From NCBI GenBank assembly GCA_937920345.1, contig CALGVA010000011.1:5493-69492 (forward strand): a DNA stretch of 64,000 nucleotides. The letters are read 5' to 3'. The notes below the pieces were generated by a model. The model did not search any database. It worked only from the letters and a program-made list of their open reading frames with translations, and had not been told where the DNA came from. The DNA is from an uncultured Lachnospiraceae bacterium. Lineage in GTDB: Bacteria; Bacillota; Clostridia; Lachnospirales; Lachnospiraceae. Positions 55,023 through 63,650 of this stretch are shown here, one piece after another. A program made the position numbers and the translations under genes. Numbering within the stretch: position 1 is the first letter of the stretch; each line of letters opens with the position of its first letter.

Positions 55023-55061
55023 AATTGATATCATAATAACGTATGGTTTATGACAAGCTTT

Positions 55062-56828
55062 TCAAGATACTGCCATAGCAATATCTTCATACAGACATTT
55101 CACGACCGCCTCCGCGACTGCCTCTTCAGCCACAAGAAAATCCCTTTCTGTATGTTTCCGCAGTTCTTCCGCACACACAGGACCGATACAGACATAGCGG
55201 CTCTTCTCATTACACATTCCTGCCGCTTCCATGCCCTCGAAATAAGCCCGCACCCCCATGGCCGAACCAAATACGATATAATCCGGCTGCTTCGCGATCA
55301 CTACGGCGCGTTTTTCCTCACGAACTTCTAATTCGTAGAGCGGATACTCTATATAAGGAATACCTTTTTCCTCGAAAATGCGGGGCAGCTGGTCACTCCC
55401 CTGTTTCGCCCGCAGAAACAGAGTCCGAACAGCCTCTCCATCCACACACTGCGCCGCAGATGCTCCCGCAGCGTCTTGCGTCCGCTCCGCCGCTAAAACC
55501 GCCTGCCGCTCCGCCATAATGCGCCGTGTCAGACCCTCTGCCAGATGCGCCGCATCGTAAACCTCAGGCATATAATCTGCAAACAACCCGTTATTCTCAA
55601 GCGCCGCCGCCGTTCCCGGACCGATAACCGCTATTCTCTTCCCGGCAAGTATGCGTAGATCTTTTCGCTCCTGCTTCATTTTATCGATAAAGACCCGAAC
55701 GCCGTTTGGACTGGTAAAGACAAGCCATCTGCAGTCATTCATATCCGGAAGCGGTTTATCATTGGGTCGAATCTCCATAAATCCCATATCCCGTATTGCA
55801 AAGCTGCCGGTCCATGCCGAGGCGCTCTCATCACACGCCTGCATATCCTCGTCTTCTTCACTGTATCTTTCACGCGCCTGCATATTCAATTCTTCGAGCG
55901 CCGCCGACATTTTTTGTACAAAATGCGGCGTCCCTGTGACTCCCACGGTAACTTTCTTATGCGGCCATGCCTTGTCCGCCATCTGCTCTTCCGGCACTAT
56001 ATCCGCAAACGTCACCTTCGTCACCCATGCATCCTCTGTCTGTCCTGCCGGCGTTTCCTCTTTCTGCTCTTCCGGTATTTCTCCGTTCCCGGCGCGCAGA
56101 TCCAGCGCGGCCACCGCCCCGATCACGATGACTGCCGGCGCGGTGAATCCTTGTGTAGAAGCCTCCGCCGGAAGCCTTGACAGCACGGTTCTCATACATC
56201 GCTGCCGCTTCGTCGTTCCCTCCATAATCACAGCGCAGGCCGTATCCGGACTTTTGCCCGCCTCTATGAGCCCGTCCGCAATCTCCTGCAGATGGTGCAT
56301 CCCCATCAGAACCACCAGCGTGCCGTCCAGCCTCGCCAGCGTATCAAAATCCATCTGCAGACTTTCCTGTCCCTCTGTGTCTGCCGCCGTCCCCGTGACT
56401 ACCGTAACGCTCGCCGAAAGTCCCCTGTGTGTAACCGGAATGCCTGCTGCCGCCGGAACCGCGATCGCGGAGGATATCCCCGGTATCTCCTCACAGCAGA
56501 TCCCCGCCTTCTGCAGCGCCAGAAATTCTTCACCGCCTCTGCCGAACACATAAGGATCACCACCTTTTAAGCGGACCACCGTCTTTCCCTCCTGCGCCTT
56601 CTGCACCAGAAGGGCATTAATCTCATCCTGCTTCATGGCATGATTTCCGTATCGTTTGCCCACATATATTTTTTCGCAGCCGGCTCTGGTCAGTTCTAAC
56701 AACTCTTCCGGCACCAGACTGTCGTAGACGACGACACTGCAGTCTCGCAGGACATCCAGCGCTTTCAAGGTCAAGAACCCCGCATCCCCGCAGCCGCCGC
56801 CTGTCAGATATACCTTTCCCGTTTTCAA
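55062..56828 (-). CDS. cobA-hemD: Uroporphyrinogen-III C-methyltransferase / uroporphyrinogen-III synthase fusion
   Basis: 588 residues. Residues about 1-240 are the SAM-dependent methyltransferase (VYLTGGGCGDAGFLTLKALDVL, VVYDSLV, GKRYGNHAMKQDEIN, VVRLKGGDPYVFGRGGEE, GISSAIAVPAAAGIPVTHRG) that turns uroporphyrinogen III into precorrin-2. About 320-588 is the HemD synthase (FTSPNGVRVFIDKM, FLRAKQGSDQLPRIFEEKGI, DYIVFGSAMGVRAYFEGM), which closes the ring. A linker rich in Glu joins them. The start is a TTG at 56828 that overlaps the hemC stop (TTGA), so the two are translationally coupled. This fusion is common in Clostridia. Confidence 0.93.
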   Translation of the reverse strand: MKTGKVYLTGGGCGDAGFLTLKALDVLRDCSVVVYDSLVPEELLELTRAGCEKIYVGKRYGNHAMKQDEINALLVQKAQEGKTVVRLKGGDPYVFGRGGEEFLALQKAGICCEEIPGISSAIAVPAAAGIPVTHRGLSASVTVVTGTAADTEGQESLQMDFDTLARLDGTLVVLMGMHHLQEIADGLIEAGKSPDTACAVIMEGTTKRQRCMRTVLSRLPAEASTQGFTAPAVIVIGAVAALDLRAGNGEIPEEQKEETPAGQTEDAWVTKVTFADIVPEEQMADKAWPHKKVTVGVTGTPHFVQKMSAALEELNMQARERYSEEDEDMQACDESASAWTGSFAIRDMGFMEIRPNDKPLPDMNDCRWLVFTSPNGVRVFIDKMKQERKDLRILAGKRIAVIGPGTAAALENNGLFADYMPEVYDAAHLAEGLTRRIMAERQAVLAAERTQDAAGASAAQCVDGEAVRTLFLRAKQGSDQLPRIFEEKGIPYIEYPLYELEVREEKRAVVIAKQPDYIVFGSAMGVRAYFEGMEAAGMCNEKSRYVCIGPVCAEELRKHTERDFLVAEEAVAEAVVKCLYEDIAMAVS

Positions 56829-57919
56829 GTAATCTTCTTCCCTTTCAATAATCTTACCGCTTCTTCTGCCATTGCCAGCCCAATTTGAAGAAGCGCCTCG
56901 CTGTGGGCTGCCGCCTTTCGGGATTGCACTTCCTCTTTCGGTGGACAGTCTTCCCGCCGGATAACCTGATGCCTGTTTCCGGCATACATCACATCCAGAA
57001 CCAGACTCCCCTGCTCCTGCCTGCACCATGCAGCTGCGGCATCACTGCAGTCCGCCGCCAGCTTCGCCAGCACTTCCCGCTCCACCAGAAAACTGAGTTC
57101 CGTGTCCGCGTCCGTCACCTCTCTGCACAGCGCGGCGACATCCGAATCCTGCACCGCCTCCACTGCAATGATGCCCTGGCAGGCCGCCGGCAGGAACTGC
57201 TCCGGTGCAAGCGGATAGAAGTCAAATTCATTCCCGTAACGGGACATGATTTCCAACCGGCCAAGCCCAGCCCCTGCCAGTATAAGACCATCATAACCTG
57301 CCTCATATGTATTTCCCGGTTTCGTCCCTCCCGCTTTGTCCTCTGTGTCAACGCCAACCGCCCTGTCACCTTCCGCCGCATTTTTACTGCTGCTTTTCAA
57401 CTTCTGCAGACGCGTATCCACATTCCCGCGGATATCTGCGCAAATGACGTTCTCCCAGAGAGCCGCCGCCTGCTGCCTGCGCCGTCTGCTGCCGGTACCG
57501 ATCACAAAGGTGTGCTGTCCCTCTTCTGCTTCGCCTTCATTCTCTTCCGCCTCCATACTGTCCCCAATAGCCCGGGGTACTCTTCCGCCCTTCGGGACCA
57601 CGAGCACATCCCGCACATCTCCCCGCGGCAGTACCGCCGCAATACACAGTCCCTCTGCCAGCTTCTCTGGCAGATCTTTGGCAGAATGTACCGCGAGATC
57701 GATCTCCCCCGCCAGAAGCGCCTGTTCAAATTCCGACACAAAAACGCCCTTATCGCCGATCTCGACCAAGGGCTTATCCAATATCTTATCACCTTGTGTA
57801 TGTAAAACAACAATCTCTGTTTCTGTCCCGCCGTGCTTCCTCTCTATCGCTTCCCGCACCAGCGCCGCCTGTCGAAGCGCCAGCTTACTGCCCCGCGTTC
57901 CGATCCGAATCCTCTTCAT
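56825..57919 (-). CDS. hemC: Hydroxymethylbilane synthase (porphobilinogen deaminase), long variant
   Basis: 364 residues; polymerises four porphobilinogen to hydroxymethylbilane. Motifs: RIGTRGSKLALRQA, HSAKDLPEKLAEGLCIAAVLPRGD, IGTGSRRRRQQA, ICADIRGNVDTRLQKL, YDGLILAGAGLGRL and LPAACQGIIAVE. It is about 50 residues longer than usual because of two charged insertions (around 120-135 and 183-205). The dipyrromethane-cofactor Cys sits in LAADCSDAAAAWC, where most homologues have GGC; the Cys is kept but its context is altered. The stop overlaps the cobA-hemD start. Confidence 0.92.
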   Translation of the reverse strand: MKRIRIGTRGSKLALRQAALVREAIERKHGGTETEIVVLHTQGDKILDKPLVEIGDKGVFVSEFEQALLAGEIDLAVHSAKDLPEKLAEGLCIAAVLPRGDVRDVLVVPKGGRVPRAIGDSMEAEENEGEAEEGQHTFVIGTGSRRRRQQAAALWENVICADIRGNVDTRLQKLKSSSKNAAEGDRAVGVDTEDKAGGTKPGNTYEAGYDGLILAGAGLGRLEIMSRYGNEFDFYPLAPEQFLPAACQGIIAVEAVQDSDVAALCREVTDADTELSFLVEREVLAKLAADCSDAAAAWCRQEQGSLVLDVMYAGNRHQVIRREDCPPKEEVQSRKAAAHSEALLQIGLAMAEEAVRLLKGKKIT

Positions 57920-57946
57920 AATACGCTCATTCCCCTTAGCGGAATC

Positions 57947-58606
57947 TCAAAATCCATAGCCAGGATTCTGCATTTCCATATTCATCCGTTCTTTCAATTC
58001 TTCCAATAATATTTCTCCACCGTGCTCTATACAATACGCAAATAGCTCCTCCAGAATATCCCTTCTGGCTGCTTCCGGCATATCTGCCTCCATAATATAC
58101 GGCCTGATTTGACCCATTAAGTCAATCACTTTTCCCAGTCCATCGGGGAGTACCTGTGAGAGTTCATTTCTCACCCACGCCGCTGCTGCTGGAGACTTGC
58201 CGTTCGTACAAATACCGATCGTCAAGTCTCCCTCCTGTACCAACGCCGGGAAAAAGAAAGAGCATTTCGCCCTGCTGTCCACCACATTAACGGGAATGCG
58301 CTCTGCCATACAATATTCTGAAATGCGTCCGTTCAACACATCATCATCTGTCGCCGCAATGACAAAATCCGCGCCCGTCAGATCTGACATTTGAAACAGC
58401 CTCTCCTGCAGTATAAGCGAAGCAGCCTGATCTTCTGTCAGTCTATCCTTCATTTCTCTGATACATACCTCGATCTCAGGCGCAATCACTGTCAGATTCG
58501 GTCCGAATGCAAGCAGCTTCTCCACTTTCCTTGCGGCAACCCTGCCGCCGCCCACAATCACGCCGCATTTACCGCCTATGTCCATAAAAAAAGGAAAATA
58601 TCCCAC
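57947..58606 (-). CDS. Precorrin-2 dehydrogenase / sirohydrochlorin ferrochelatase (siroheme synthase N-terminal type)
   Basis: 219 residues. NAD-binding fold at the start: MDIGGKCGVIVGGGRVAARKVEKLLAFGPNLTVIAPE. ADFVIAATDDDVLNGRISEYC and PVNVVDSRAKCSFFFPALVQEGDLTIGICTNGKSPAAAAWVRNELSQVLP follow, as in CysG N-terminal/Met8p-type proteins. It oxidises precorrin-2 to sirohydrochlorin and may insert iron to make siroheme. First gene in the hem direction, 27 bp before hemC. A fragment of a related gene (AAAWVRKELSQTLPEGLG) is found at 61680-61740. Confidence 0.9.
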   Translation of the reverse strand: MGYFPFFMDIGGKCGVIVGGGRVAARKVEKLLAFGPNLTVIAPEIEVCIREMKDRLTEDQAASLILQERLFQMSDLTGADFVIAATDDDVLNGRISEYCMAERIPVNVVDSRAKCSFFFPALVQEGDLTIGICTNGKSPAAAAWVRNELSQVLPDGLGKVIDLMGQIRPYIMEADMPEAARRDILEELFAYCIEHGGEILLEELKERMNMEMQNPGYGF

Positions 58607-58698
58607 CGCTGTTTCCTCCCCTTTAGATTACCAGACACCTTTTCCTGCGTTTCACATATCATATAGCAATCTTCTATATAGCAAACAGGAAGTCAACC

Positions 58699-59163
58699 AT
58701 GAGACAATATTCATACCCAAGCGCTTACGCAAAGATTGCCGGTAATACCGATCATCCTTCTCTGCACGGGATCGCCTACTTTTACCCGGTTCCGTTCGGC
58801 GGCGTACTGATCGAAACGGAAGTGTACGGTCTGCCGTACGATAATATACCGCCTTACAGTCAATTCTATGGTATGCATATCCATGAGACCGGTAACTGTG
58901 CTCTTCCATTTGATCAAACCGGCAACCACTATAATCCCGCCGGGCTGCCGCACCCAAAACACGCCGGTGACCTGCTGCCGCTTCTGGGCAACGAAGGCTA
59001 CGCGTACAGTGTCTTCTACACCGACCGGTTTGAACTGCCGGAAATCATCGGCCGTTCTCTGATTATTCACAGCGCTCCTGACGATTTTACCACACAGCCG
59101 TCCGGTAATTCCGGTGTCAAGATCGGCTGCGGCGTCATCACTGAGAATATTCCGCTTTCTTAA
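58699..59163 (+). CDS. Cu/Zn superoxide dismutase-like protein without signal peptide
   Basis: 154 residues of the SodC fold. Copper ligands are in GMHIHETGNC (two His), GNHYNP and LIIHS; zinc ligands in NHYNPAGLPHPKHAGDL (three His and Asp). The active-site Arg region of SodC (GNSGxR) reads GNSGVKIGCGVI, so Arg is replaced by Lys. Two Cys (GNC, GC) can form the usual disulfide. No signal peptide is seen, so it would be cytoplasmic, unlike most bacterial SodC. Activity is uncertain; family membership is clear. Its end overlaps the convergent GH3 gene by 4 bp. A related C-terminal fragment is at 61740-61865. Confidence 0.82.
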   Translation: MRQYSYPSAYAKIAGNTDHPSLHGIAYFYPVPFGGVLIETEVYGLPYDNIPPYSQFYGMHIHETGNCALPFDQTGNHYNPAGLPHPKHAGDLLPLLGNEGYAYSVFYTDRFELPEIIGRSLIIHSAPDDFTTQPSGNSGVKIGCGVITENIPLS

Positions 59164-61298
59164 GTCAGATCAGGCAGACATACCTGCAGTTCCACAGGTT
59201 CCGTCCCCGTCAAAGCAATACTTCTTGCATCCGGCTGCGTCGTTCCGACGTACAGCTTATAATGATTGCCGTCCGCTCTGCGCACGCCTTGATCGTCCAC
59301 TACCGAGAACGCCCGCCCGGCAACGGTAAGTTCTATCGTAACGCTCCGCCCCGCTTTGACATGAATTCGCCGGAACGCGCACAACGCCGGATTCCTCACG
59401 GCATAGGCAGAGTCCGTATTTTTCACATAGATCTGCACTACGTCGTCCGTGTCATATGTTCCACTGTTAGCCGCCGTAACGGTAATCCTCACGTCCGAAA
59501 GGCCAAACTCGTCTTTCTTTTCCGACATGCCGGCCAGTTCCGCTTTCGCGACAGCTACTCTGCCATACGTCAGGCCGAATCCGAACGGATACTGCGCCTC
59601 GCCCTCCAGATAGCGGTAAGTTCTGCTCTGCATACGATAGTCCGTAAATTCCGGCAGTCCTTCCAGATCCTGGTAGAAAGTAACCGGCAGCTTACCGGAG
59701 GGAGAGACCACTCCAAATAATAGATCGGCAACACTCCTGCCTCCTCTCGCACCGGGATACCAGAGCTGCATAATCGCATTAAAGTGCCCGGCCGGATACC
59801 TTAAGTCAATCGCGCTTCCCGCCATCAGACAGCATACCACCGGTTTGCCCGTAGAAGCAACCGCTTCCATCAGATCTCTCTGGGGCTTCGGCAGCAGCAG
59901 ATCCGGCTTATCACCGGACGCGTAACTGTTGCCTGCATCACCCTCTTCTCCTTCCAGCGTCTCGTCTAAGCCGATGCACAGTATCACGACATCACTCTGT
60001 CTTGCAACAGTTTTTGCCTCCGCCAGTCTGTCTCCCTTCATCGCAAGGGATTCCGTCTGCTCCTCAAATAATGCGCATCCCTCCGAGTACAGTACCCTTG
60101 CCCTGCCTTCCACGTACTGTCGGATGCCCTCGGATACCGTCACATACTCGGAAGAGGTCCCGTGATAATTGCCCACCAGAGCCCGTCTGCTGTCGGCATT
60201 GGGACCGATGATGCCAATGGTTTTGATCTGGTTAATATCGAGTGGCAGAATACCGTCATTCTTCAGCATGACAACACTCTCTTTTGTAATCTGATCCGCC
60301 AGCGCCAGATGCGCTTCGCACTCTACCACTTCATAAGGAATCGCGTCATACTCTGTCTGCTCGAACATTCCCAATAGATACCGCGTCGTGTACAGCCGCA
60401 CTGCCGCTTCCGTAATTGTCTTCTCCGTGACCAGGCCCTGTTTGTATGCCGCCAGCAGGCACAGATAAGTCACCCCGCAGTTTAAATCGCATCCCGCATT
60501 GATGGCCAGCGCTGCCGATTCCGCCGGCGTAGATGTCACCATATGTTTATCATGAAAATCCTGAACCGCCCAGCAGTCAGATACATAATGCCCTTCAAAT
60601 CCCCATCTGCCGCGCAGAATATCCTGCATCAGCGTTTTGCTTCCACAGCACGGCTCACCGTTAGTCCTGTTATACGCTCCCATGACCGCTTCCACATGCG
60701 CTTCCTTTACCAGAGCCTCAAACGCCGGAAGATACGTCTCTTCCAGATCTTTTGCCGACACCTCCGCATTAAAGGAATGCCGCTGCGCCTCCGGACCGGA
60801 ATGCACCGCAAAGTGTTTCGCGCACGCCGCTGCCTTCATGACCGCCCCGTCTCCCTGCAGCCCTTTGACATACGCGGCGCCGAGCCTCGACGTCAGGTAG
60901 GGGTCCTCCCCATAGGTCTCATGTCCGCGCCCCCATCTGGGATCACGGAAAATATTAATATTCGGTGACCAGAATGTAAGCCCCTTATATATGTCCCTGT
61001 CATTTTCCGCCGTATAAGCATTGTACTTCGCCCTGCCTTCGGTGGCAATACAGTCCGCAATTTTCTCAAGCAGTGCATCATCGAATGCCGCCGCCATGCC
61101 GATCGCCTGTGGGAATACCGTAGCGGTGCCTGCTCTTGCCACACCGTGCAGCCCTTCTCCCCACCAGTTATATGCGGGAATCCCCAGCCGCTCGATCGCC
61201 GGTGCGTCATACCGCAGCTGCGCAGCCCGCTCCTCTATCGTCATTTGTCCTACAAGTTCTTCGGCTCTGCGCCTTGCCTCTTCTCTTTTCATATTCAT
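59160..61298 (-). CDS. Glycoside hydrolase family 3 protein
   Basis: 712 residues, a GH3 beta-glucosidase/beta-xylosidase-type enzyme. Motifs: YNWWGEGLHGVAR, FWSPNINIFRDPRWGRGHETYGEDPYL, AACAKHFAVHSGPE (substrate lysine-histidine), and nucleophile Asp in GHYVSDCWAVQDF (about 240). The second domain has IGIIGPNADSRRALVGNYHG, and a fibronectin-III-like domain closes the protein (DVRITVTAANSGTYDTDDVVQIYV). No signal peptide, so cytoplasmic. The WWGEGLHGVAR motif and SDCWA resemble xylan-side beta-xylosidases, but the substrate is not certain. The ATG at 61298 lies just behind a repeated 5' element that provides the ribosome site. Confidence 0.9.
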   Translation of the reverse strand: MNMKREEARRRAEELVGQMTIEERAAQLRYDAPAIERLGIPAYNWWGEGLHGVARAGTATVFPQAIGMAAAFDDALLEKIADCIATEGRAKYNAYTAENDRDIYKGLTFWSPNINIFRDPRWGRGHETYGEDPYLTSRLGAAYVKGLQGDGAVMKAAACAKHFAVHSGPEAQRHSFNAEVSAKDLEETYLPAFEALVKEAHVEAVMGAYNRTNGEPCCGSKTLMQDILRGRWGFEGHYVSDCWAVQDFHDKHMVTSTPAESAALAINAGCDLNCGVTYLCLLAAYKQGLVTEKTITEAAVRLYTTRYLLGMFEQTEYDAIPYEVVECEAHLALADQITKESVVMLKNDGILPLDINQIKTIGIIGPNADSRRALVGNYHGTSSEYVTVSEGIRQYVEGRARVLYSEGCALFEEQTESLAMKGDRLAEAKTVARQSDVVILCIGLDETLEGEEGDAGNSYASGDKPDLLLPKPQRDLMEAVASTGKPVVCCLMAGSAIDLRYPAGHFNAIMQLWYPGARGGRSVADLLFGVVSPSGKLPVTFYQDLEGLPEFTDYRMQSRTYRYLEGEAQYPFGFGLTYGRVAVAKAELAGMSEKKDEFGLSDVRITVTAANSGTYDTDDVVQIYVKNTDSAYAVRNPALCAFRRIHVKAGRSVTIELTVAGRAFSVVDDQGVRRADGNHYKLYVGTTQPDARSIALTGTEPVELQVCLPDLT

Positions 61299-61610
61299 AA
61301 CCATGCCTTTCCGTAACCTGCAAATCTGAGCCGCAGGCACAATAATGATGATTCCAGTATAGCATTTTTGGATACATTTTTCCAAACCATAAATGCTGTC
61401 TTTTGTCCGGGTCCCCTTTCTTCATTGGACTGCCGTCCGCAACATCTATCAGTATATACTATTACTGTCCGTATTCCCGATACAACTGTTCCCGATATGC
61501 CGGATCGGACAGGGCGCGCTTCATTTCCCCGGTTTTACCGGCCTCCATAAGTTTCTGCATTAGCTGTAAAGCTTTGTTCTCACCCTCCCCACGGCCTTCT
61601 TCACGGCCTA
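61299..61610. repeat. Duplicated intergenic/5' segment, copy A
   Basis: From the GH3 start outwards the sequence matches 63651-64000: the ribosome-site stretch (GCCTTTCCGTAACCTGCAAAT), the stretch ATTCCAGTATA...GGATACATTTTTCC, and then TATCAGTATATACTATTACT and the Rpn gene tail. Identity is high in the Rpn tail and lower near the gene start. Copy B continues past the window end. Confidence 0.75.
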
Positions 61611-61740
61611 TCTCGCGCCATTCTTTCCGTTCGCTCTGTATATGCTTCTCTTCATCGTACTCAAAAATACTCACTGCGATCGCCTCCCCAAGACCTTCCG
61701 GAAGCGTCTGTGAGAGTTCCTTTCTCACCCATGCCGCCGC
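61462..61740 (-). pseudogene. Chimeric remnant: siroheme-synthase piece joined to Rpn-nuclease tail
   Basis: One open frame. The first part, AAAWVRKELSQTLPEGLG, matches AAAWVRNELSQVLPDGLG of the siroheme dehydrogenase at 57947-58606. It then passes into the Rpn-type tail EAIAVSIFEYDEEKHIQSE, with a charged EEGRGEGENKALQLMQKLMEAG repeat helix and the C-terminus DPAYREQLYREYGQ. Neither part has its catalytic region. A GTG at 61728 could start an 88-residue product, but no ribosome site is evident. The joint is compatible with recombination at short similarity (GLG.EAI against RAEAI). Confidence 0.75.
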
Positions 61741-61865
61741 CGGAAATCATCGGCCGCTCCCTGATCATTCACAATACGCCCGACGACTTCACCACGCAGC
61801 CGTCCGGTAACTCCGGCGTCAAGATCGGCTGCAGTGTCATCACTGAAAATATCGTACTATCTTAA
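61740..61865 (+). pseudogene. C-terminal fragment of a second SodC-like gene
   Basis: 42 codons read PEIIGRSLIIHNTPDDFTTQ and continue with PSGNSGVKIGCSVITENIVLS before the stop, near-identical in protein to the end of the SodC-like protein at 58699-59163. Most base differences are at third codon positions, which suggests decay of a former paralogous copy rather than a very recent duplication. The start is fused at a GCCG sequence to the siroheme-synthase fragment on the other strand. Confidence 0.8.
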
Positions 61866-61882
61866 GCCCTGTTCTGCCCTTC

Positions 61883-62746
61883 TCATGCTGTCGTTTTCTC
61901 CTTTACCGGTATCCAGACCTCCGCATAATATGCGGGGTCATTGGTACCGCCTTTATAATCCGCGGCATTGCTGTAATACTCGATGTTGTAGCCTTCACAG
62001 ACCTCATAGCGGCTTGTCGGAAGCCACTCAGAAAAGATTCTTCGATTGACCTCCTGCAGTGCATACGGCATAGGCCCTCTGCTGGGAAAAACTGCCCATG
62101 TATGTGCCGGTATCTCCTGCGCTTCCAGCTGTTTCCCCACAGCAGTCTCTGACCGGATATCATCCGCAATCATATACCGGAACTGATTCCCGGCCATTTC
62201 CGCATCAAAGCAGATTCCATACATTCCCATGACCGGCTTTCCCTCTGCGCAACCCTCGATTTCATCCCAATATTTCGGAATATCCGCATTAGCCGTCTCA
62301 TAAGAAAACATTCTCGAAATACCCGTCACCTGAAATGTCTCTTTCTCCTCGATCCGATATTCCATTATGGTGCCGCCCTCTAATGACAGCTTAATGTGAA
62401 GCGGTGCAAAAGACTTAAGAGATGCACTGTTTCTGCGCACCTCAGTGGGCGTGCTTCCGTGAAACCGTGTGAATGCCTTGGTAAAACTGTCCGCTGAATC
62501 GTAGCCGTATTTGACCGCCAAGTCAATGATCTTAACATCGGAAGACAAAAGTTCACTCCCCGCCAGCGACAACCGCCTCATGCGAATATACTCGCCTACA
62601 GTGTGTCCGCACAACATAGCAAACCCTTTTTGGAAATAAAAAGCGGACACATTCACCTCTGAAGCAATCCTCCCGACTGTCAGGTCTCCGGTAATATTTT
62701 CTTCAATATATGCAAGCGCCGCTTCCGCGGCTTTCATCCAATCCAT
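61883..62746 (-). CDS. AraC family regulator with GyrI-like effector domain
   Basis: 287 residues. An N-terminal AraC HTH pair (ALAYIEENITGDLTVGRIASEVNVSAFYFQKGFAMLCGHTVGEYIRMRRLSLAGSELLSSDVKIIDLAVKYGYDSADSFTKAFTRFHGSTPTEVRR shortened here by description: two helix-turn-helix units at about 10-105) and a C-terminal GyrI/Rob-like effector-binding domain (about 125-285, including EEKETFQVTGISRMFSYE and GPMPYALQEVNRRIFSEWLPTSRYE). Such regulators sense drugs or small hydrophobic molecules. Its start overlaps the end of the transglutaminase-like gene by 44 bp, so the two are co-transcribed. Confidence 0.88.
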   Translation of the reverse strand: MDWMKAAEAALAYIEENITGDLTVGRIASEVNVSAFYFQKGFAMLCGHTVGEYIRMRRLSLAGSELLSSDVKIIDLAVKYGYDSADSFTKAFTRFHGSTPTEVRRNSASLKSFAPLHIKLSLEGGTIMEYRIEEKETFQVTGISRMFSYETANADIPKYWDEIEGCAEGKPVMGMYGICFDAEMAGNQFRYMIADDIRSETAVGKQLEAQEIPAHTWAVFPSRGPMPYALQEVNRRIFSEWLPTSRYEVCEGYNIEYYSNAADYKGGTNDPAYYAEVWIPVKEKTTA

Positions 62747-63647
62747 GATCGTATGCTCCTACAAGCGGGCTGTTGAGAATCCTGATTTTCTTTTCCCGCT
62801 GCCAAAATGCGCAAAGCTTATCAAAATATCGATCCGGCTCCCTCATCCATTCCGCCAGCCGGTCTAACTCCCGCAGTTCCTCTTGCGTCAACTTGTCAAG
62901 CCGGCCATCCAGATATGCCGGAATAAAACTGTAAGTCAGTTCATGATTCATCAACGCATGAAAATCATAAATCAGATAACGGATCAGCGCCGGAAAAGAG
63001 CAGGTTCCCAATCCATCCGCATACATATACTGCCTGCCGTCCGTCTCTCCTCTTCTCACAGCAAGATATGCCTCCGCCGCCCAGTCGAACCCGTCCGTCG
63101 GCATATCATATTGGGAAAGAGGCATGCCTCCCTCTTCATAAAACCCATCCGCATCAAAAGTAATCCACCGATTCTCTTCTTCATTATAATACTGGTTGAT
63201 CCAATGATCCATACTGACGCCTTCTTTAAAATAAGGTGCAAATCCGGCACGGCTTCTCGTCGGAATTCCTTTGGCCTTGAGAATGGCGCTCATCAGTACG
63301 GACACATAGCGGCACGTCACAACAATCTTATGCTCCACTTCCCGTTCCCGCACAAATCCCCTCTCGTCCATCCGAAACAATTCCGCCGTAATCGCCGATG
63401 CGGTCAGCAGAACATCGTCTTCACACCGCATTCGGTACCATGGATACCGGTTCATATCTCCATACAGAAGAGACGCATTCGCGTTGGTATTGCCTTCCTT
63501 CAACGTCACCCTGTGAATTACCTGACTGCAGACCAGTCTGCCAAGCTTAGCAATGTCATCCGGCAGAGAACGAAAATAGTCCCGATATGCCCCTGCATAA
63601 GTATATGTTCCCGTCTCCCTGTAATGCTCCAGAATACGTGCTTCCAT
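62703..63647 (-). CDS. Transglutaminase-like cysteine protease-fold protein
   Basis: 314 residues. The transglutaminase-like core has Cys in VTCRYVSVLMSAILKAKGIPTRSRAGF (about 111), His in MDHWINQYYN (about 145) and Asp in WITFDADGFY (about 160), a complete Cys-His-Asp triad. No signal peptide, so it is cytoplasmic, as for the bacterial transglutaminase-like proteins that hydrolyse amide bonds. ATG 63647 follows AAGGCAAGG in a repeated 5' element. It is co-transcribed with the overlapping AraC/GyrI-type regulator. Substrate unknown. Confidence 0.82.
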   Translation of the reverse strand: MEARILEHYRETGTYTYAGAYRDYFRSLPDDIAKLGRLVCSQVIHRVTLKEGNTNANASLLYGDMNRYPWYRMRCEDDVLLTASAITAELFRMDERGFVREREVEHKIVVTCRYVSVLMSAILKAKGIPTRSRAGFAPYFKEGVSMDHWINQYYNEEENRWITFDADGFYEEGGMPLSQYDMPTDGFDWAAEAYLAVRRGETDGRQYMYADGLGTCSFPALIRYLIYDFHALMNHELTYSFIPAYLDGRLDKLTQEELRELDRLAEWMREPDRYFDKLCAFWQREKKIRILNSPLVGAYDHGLDESRGSGACIY

Positions 63648-63650
63648 TTA

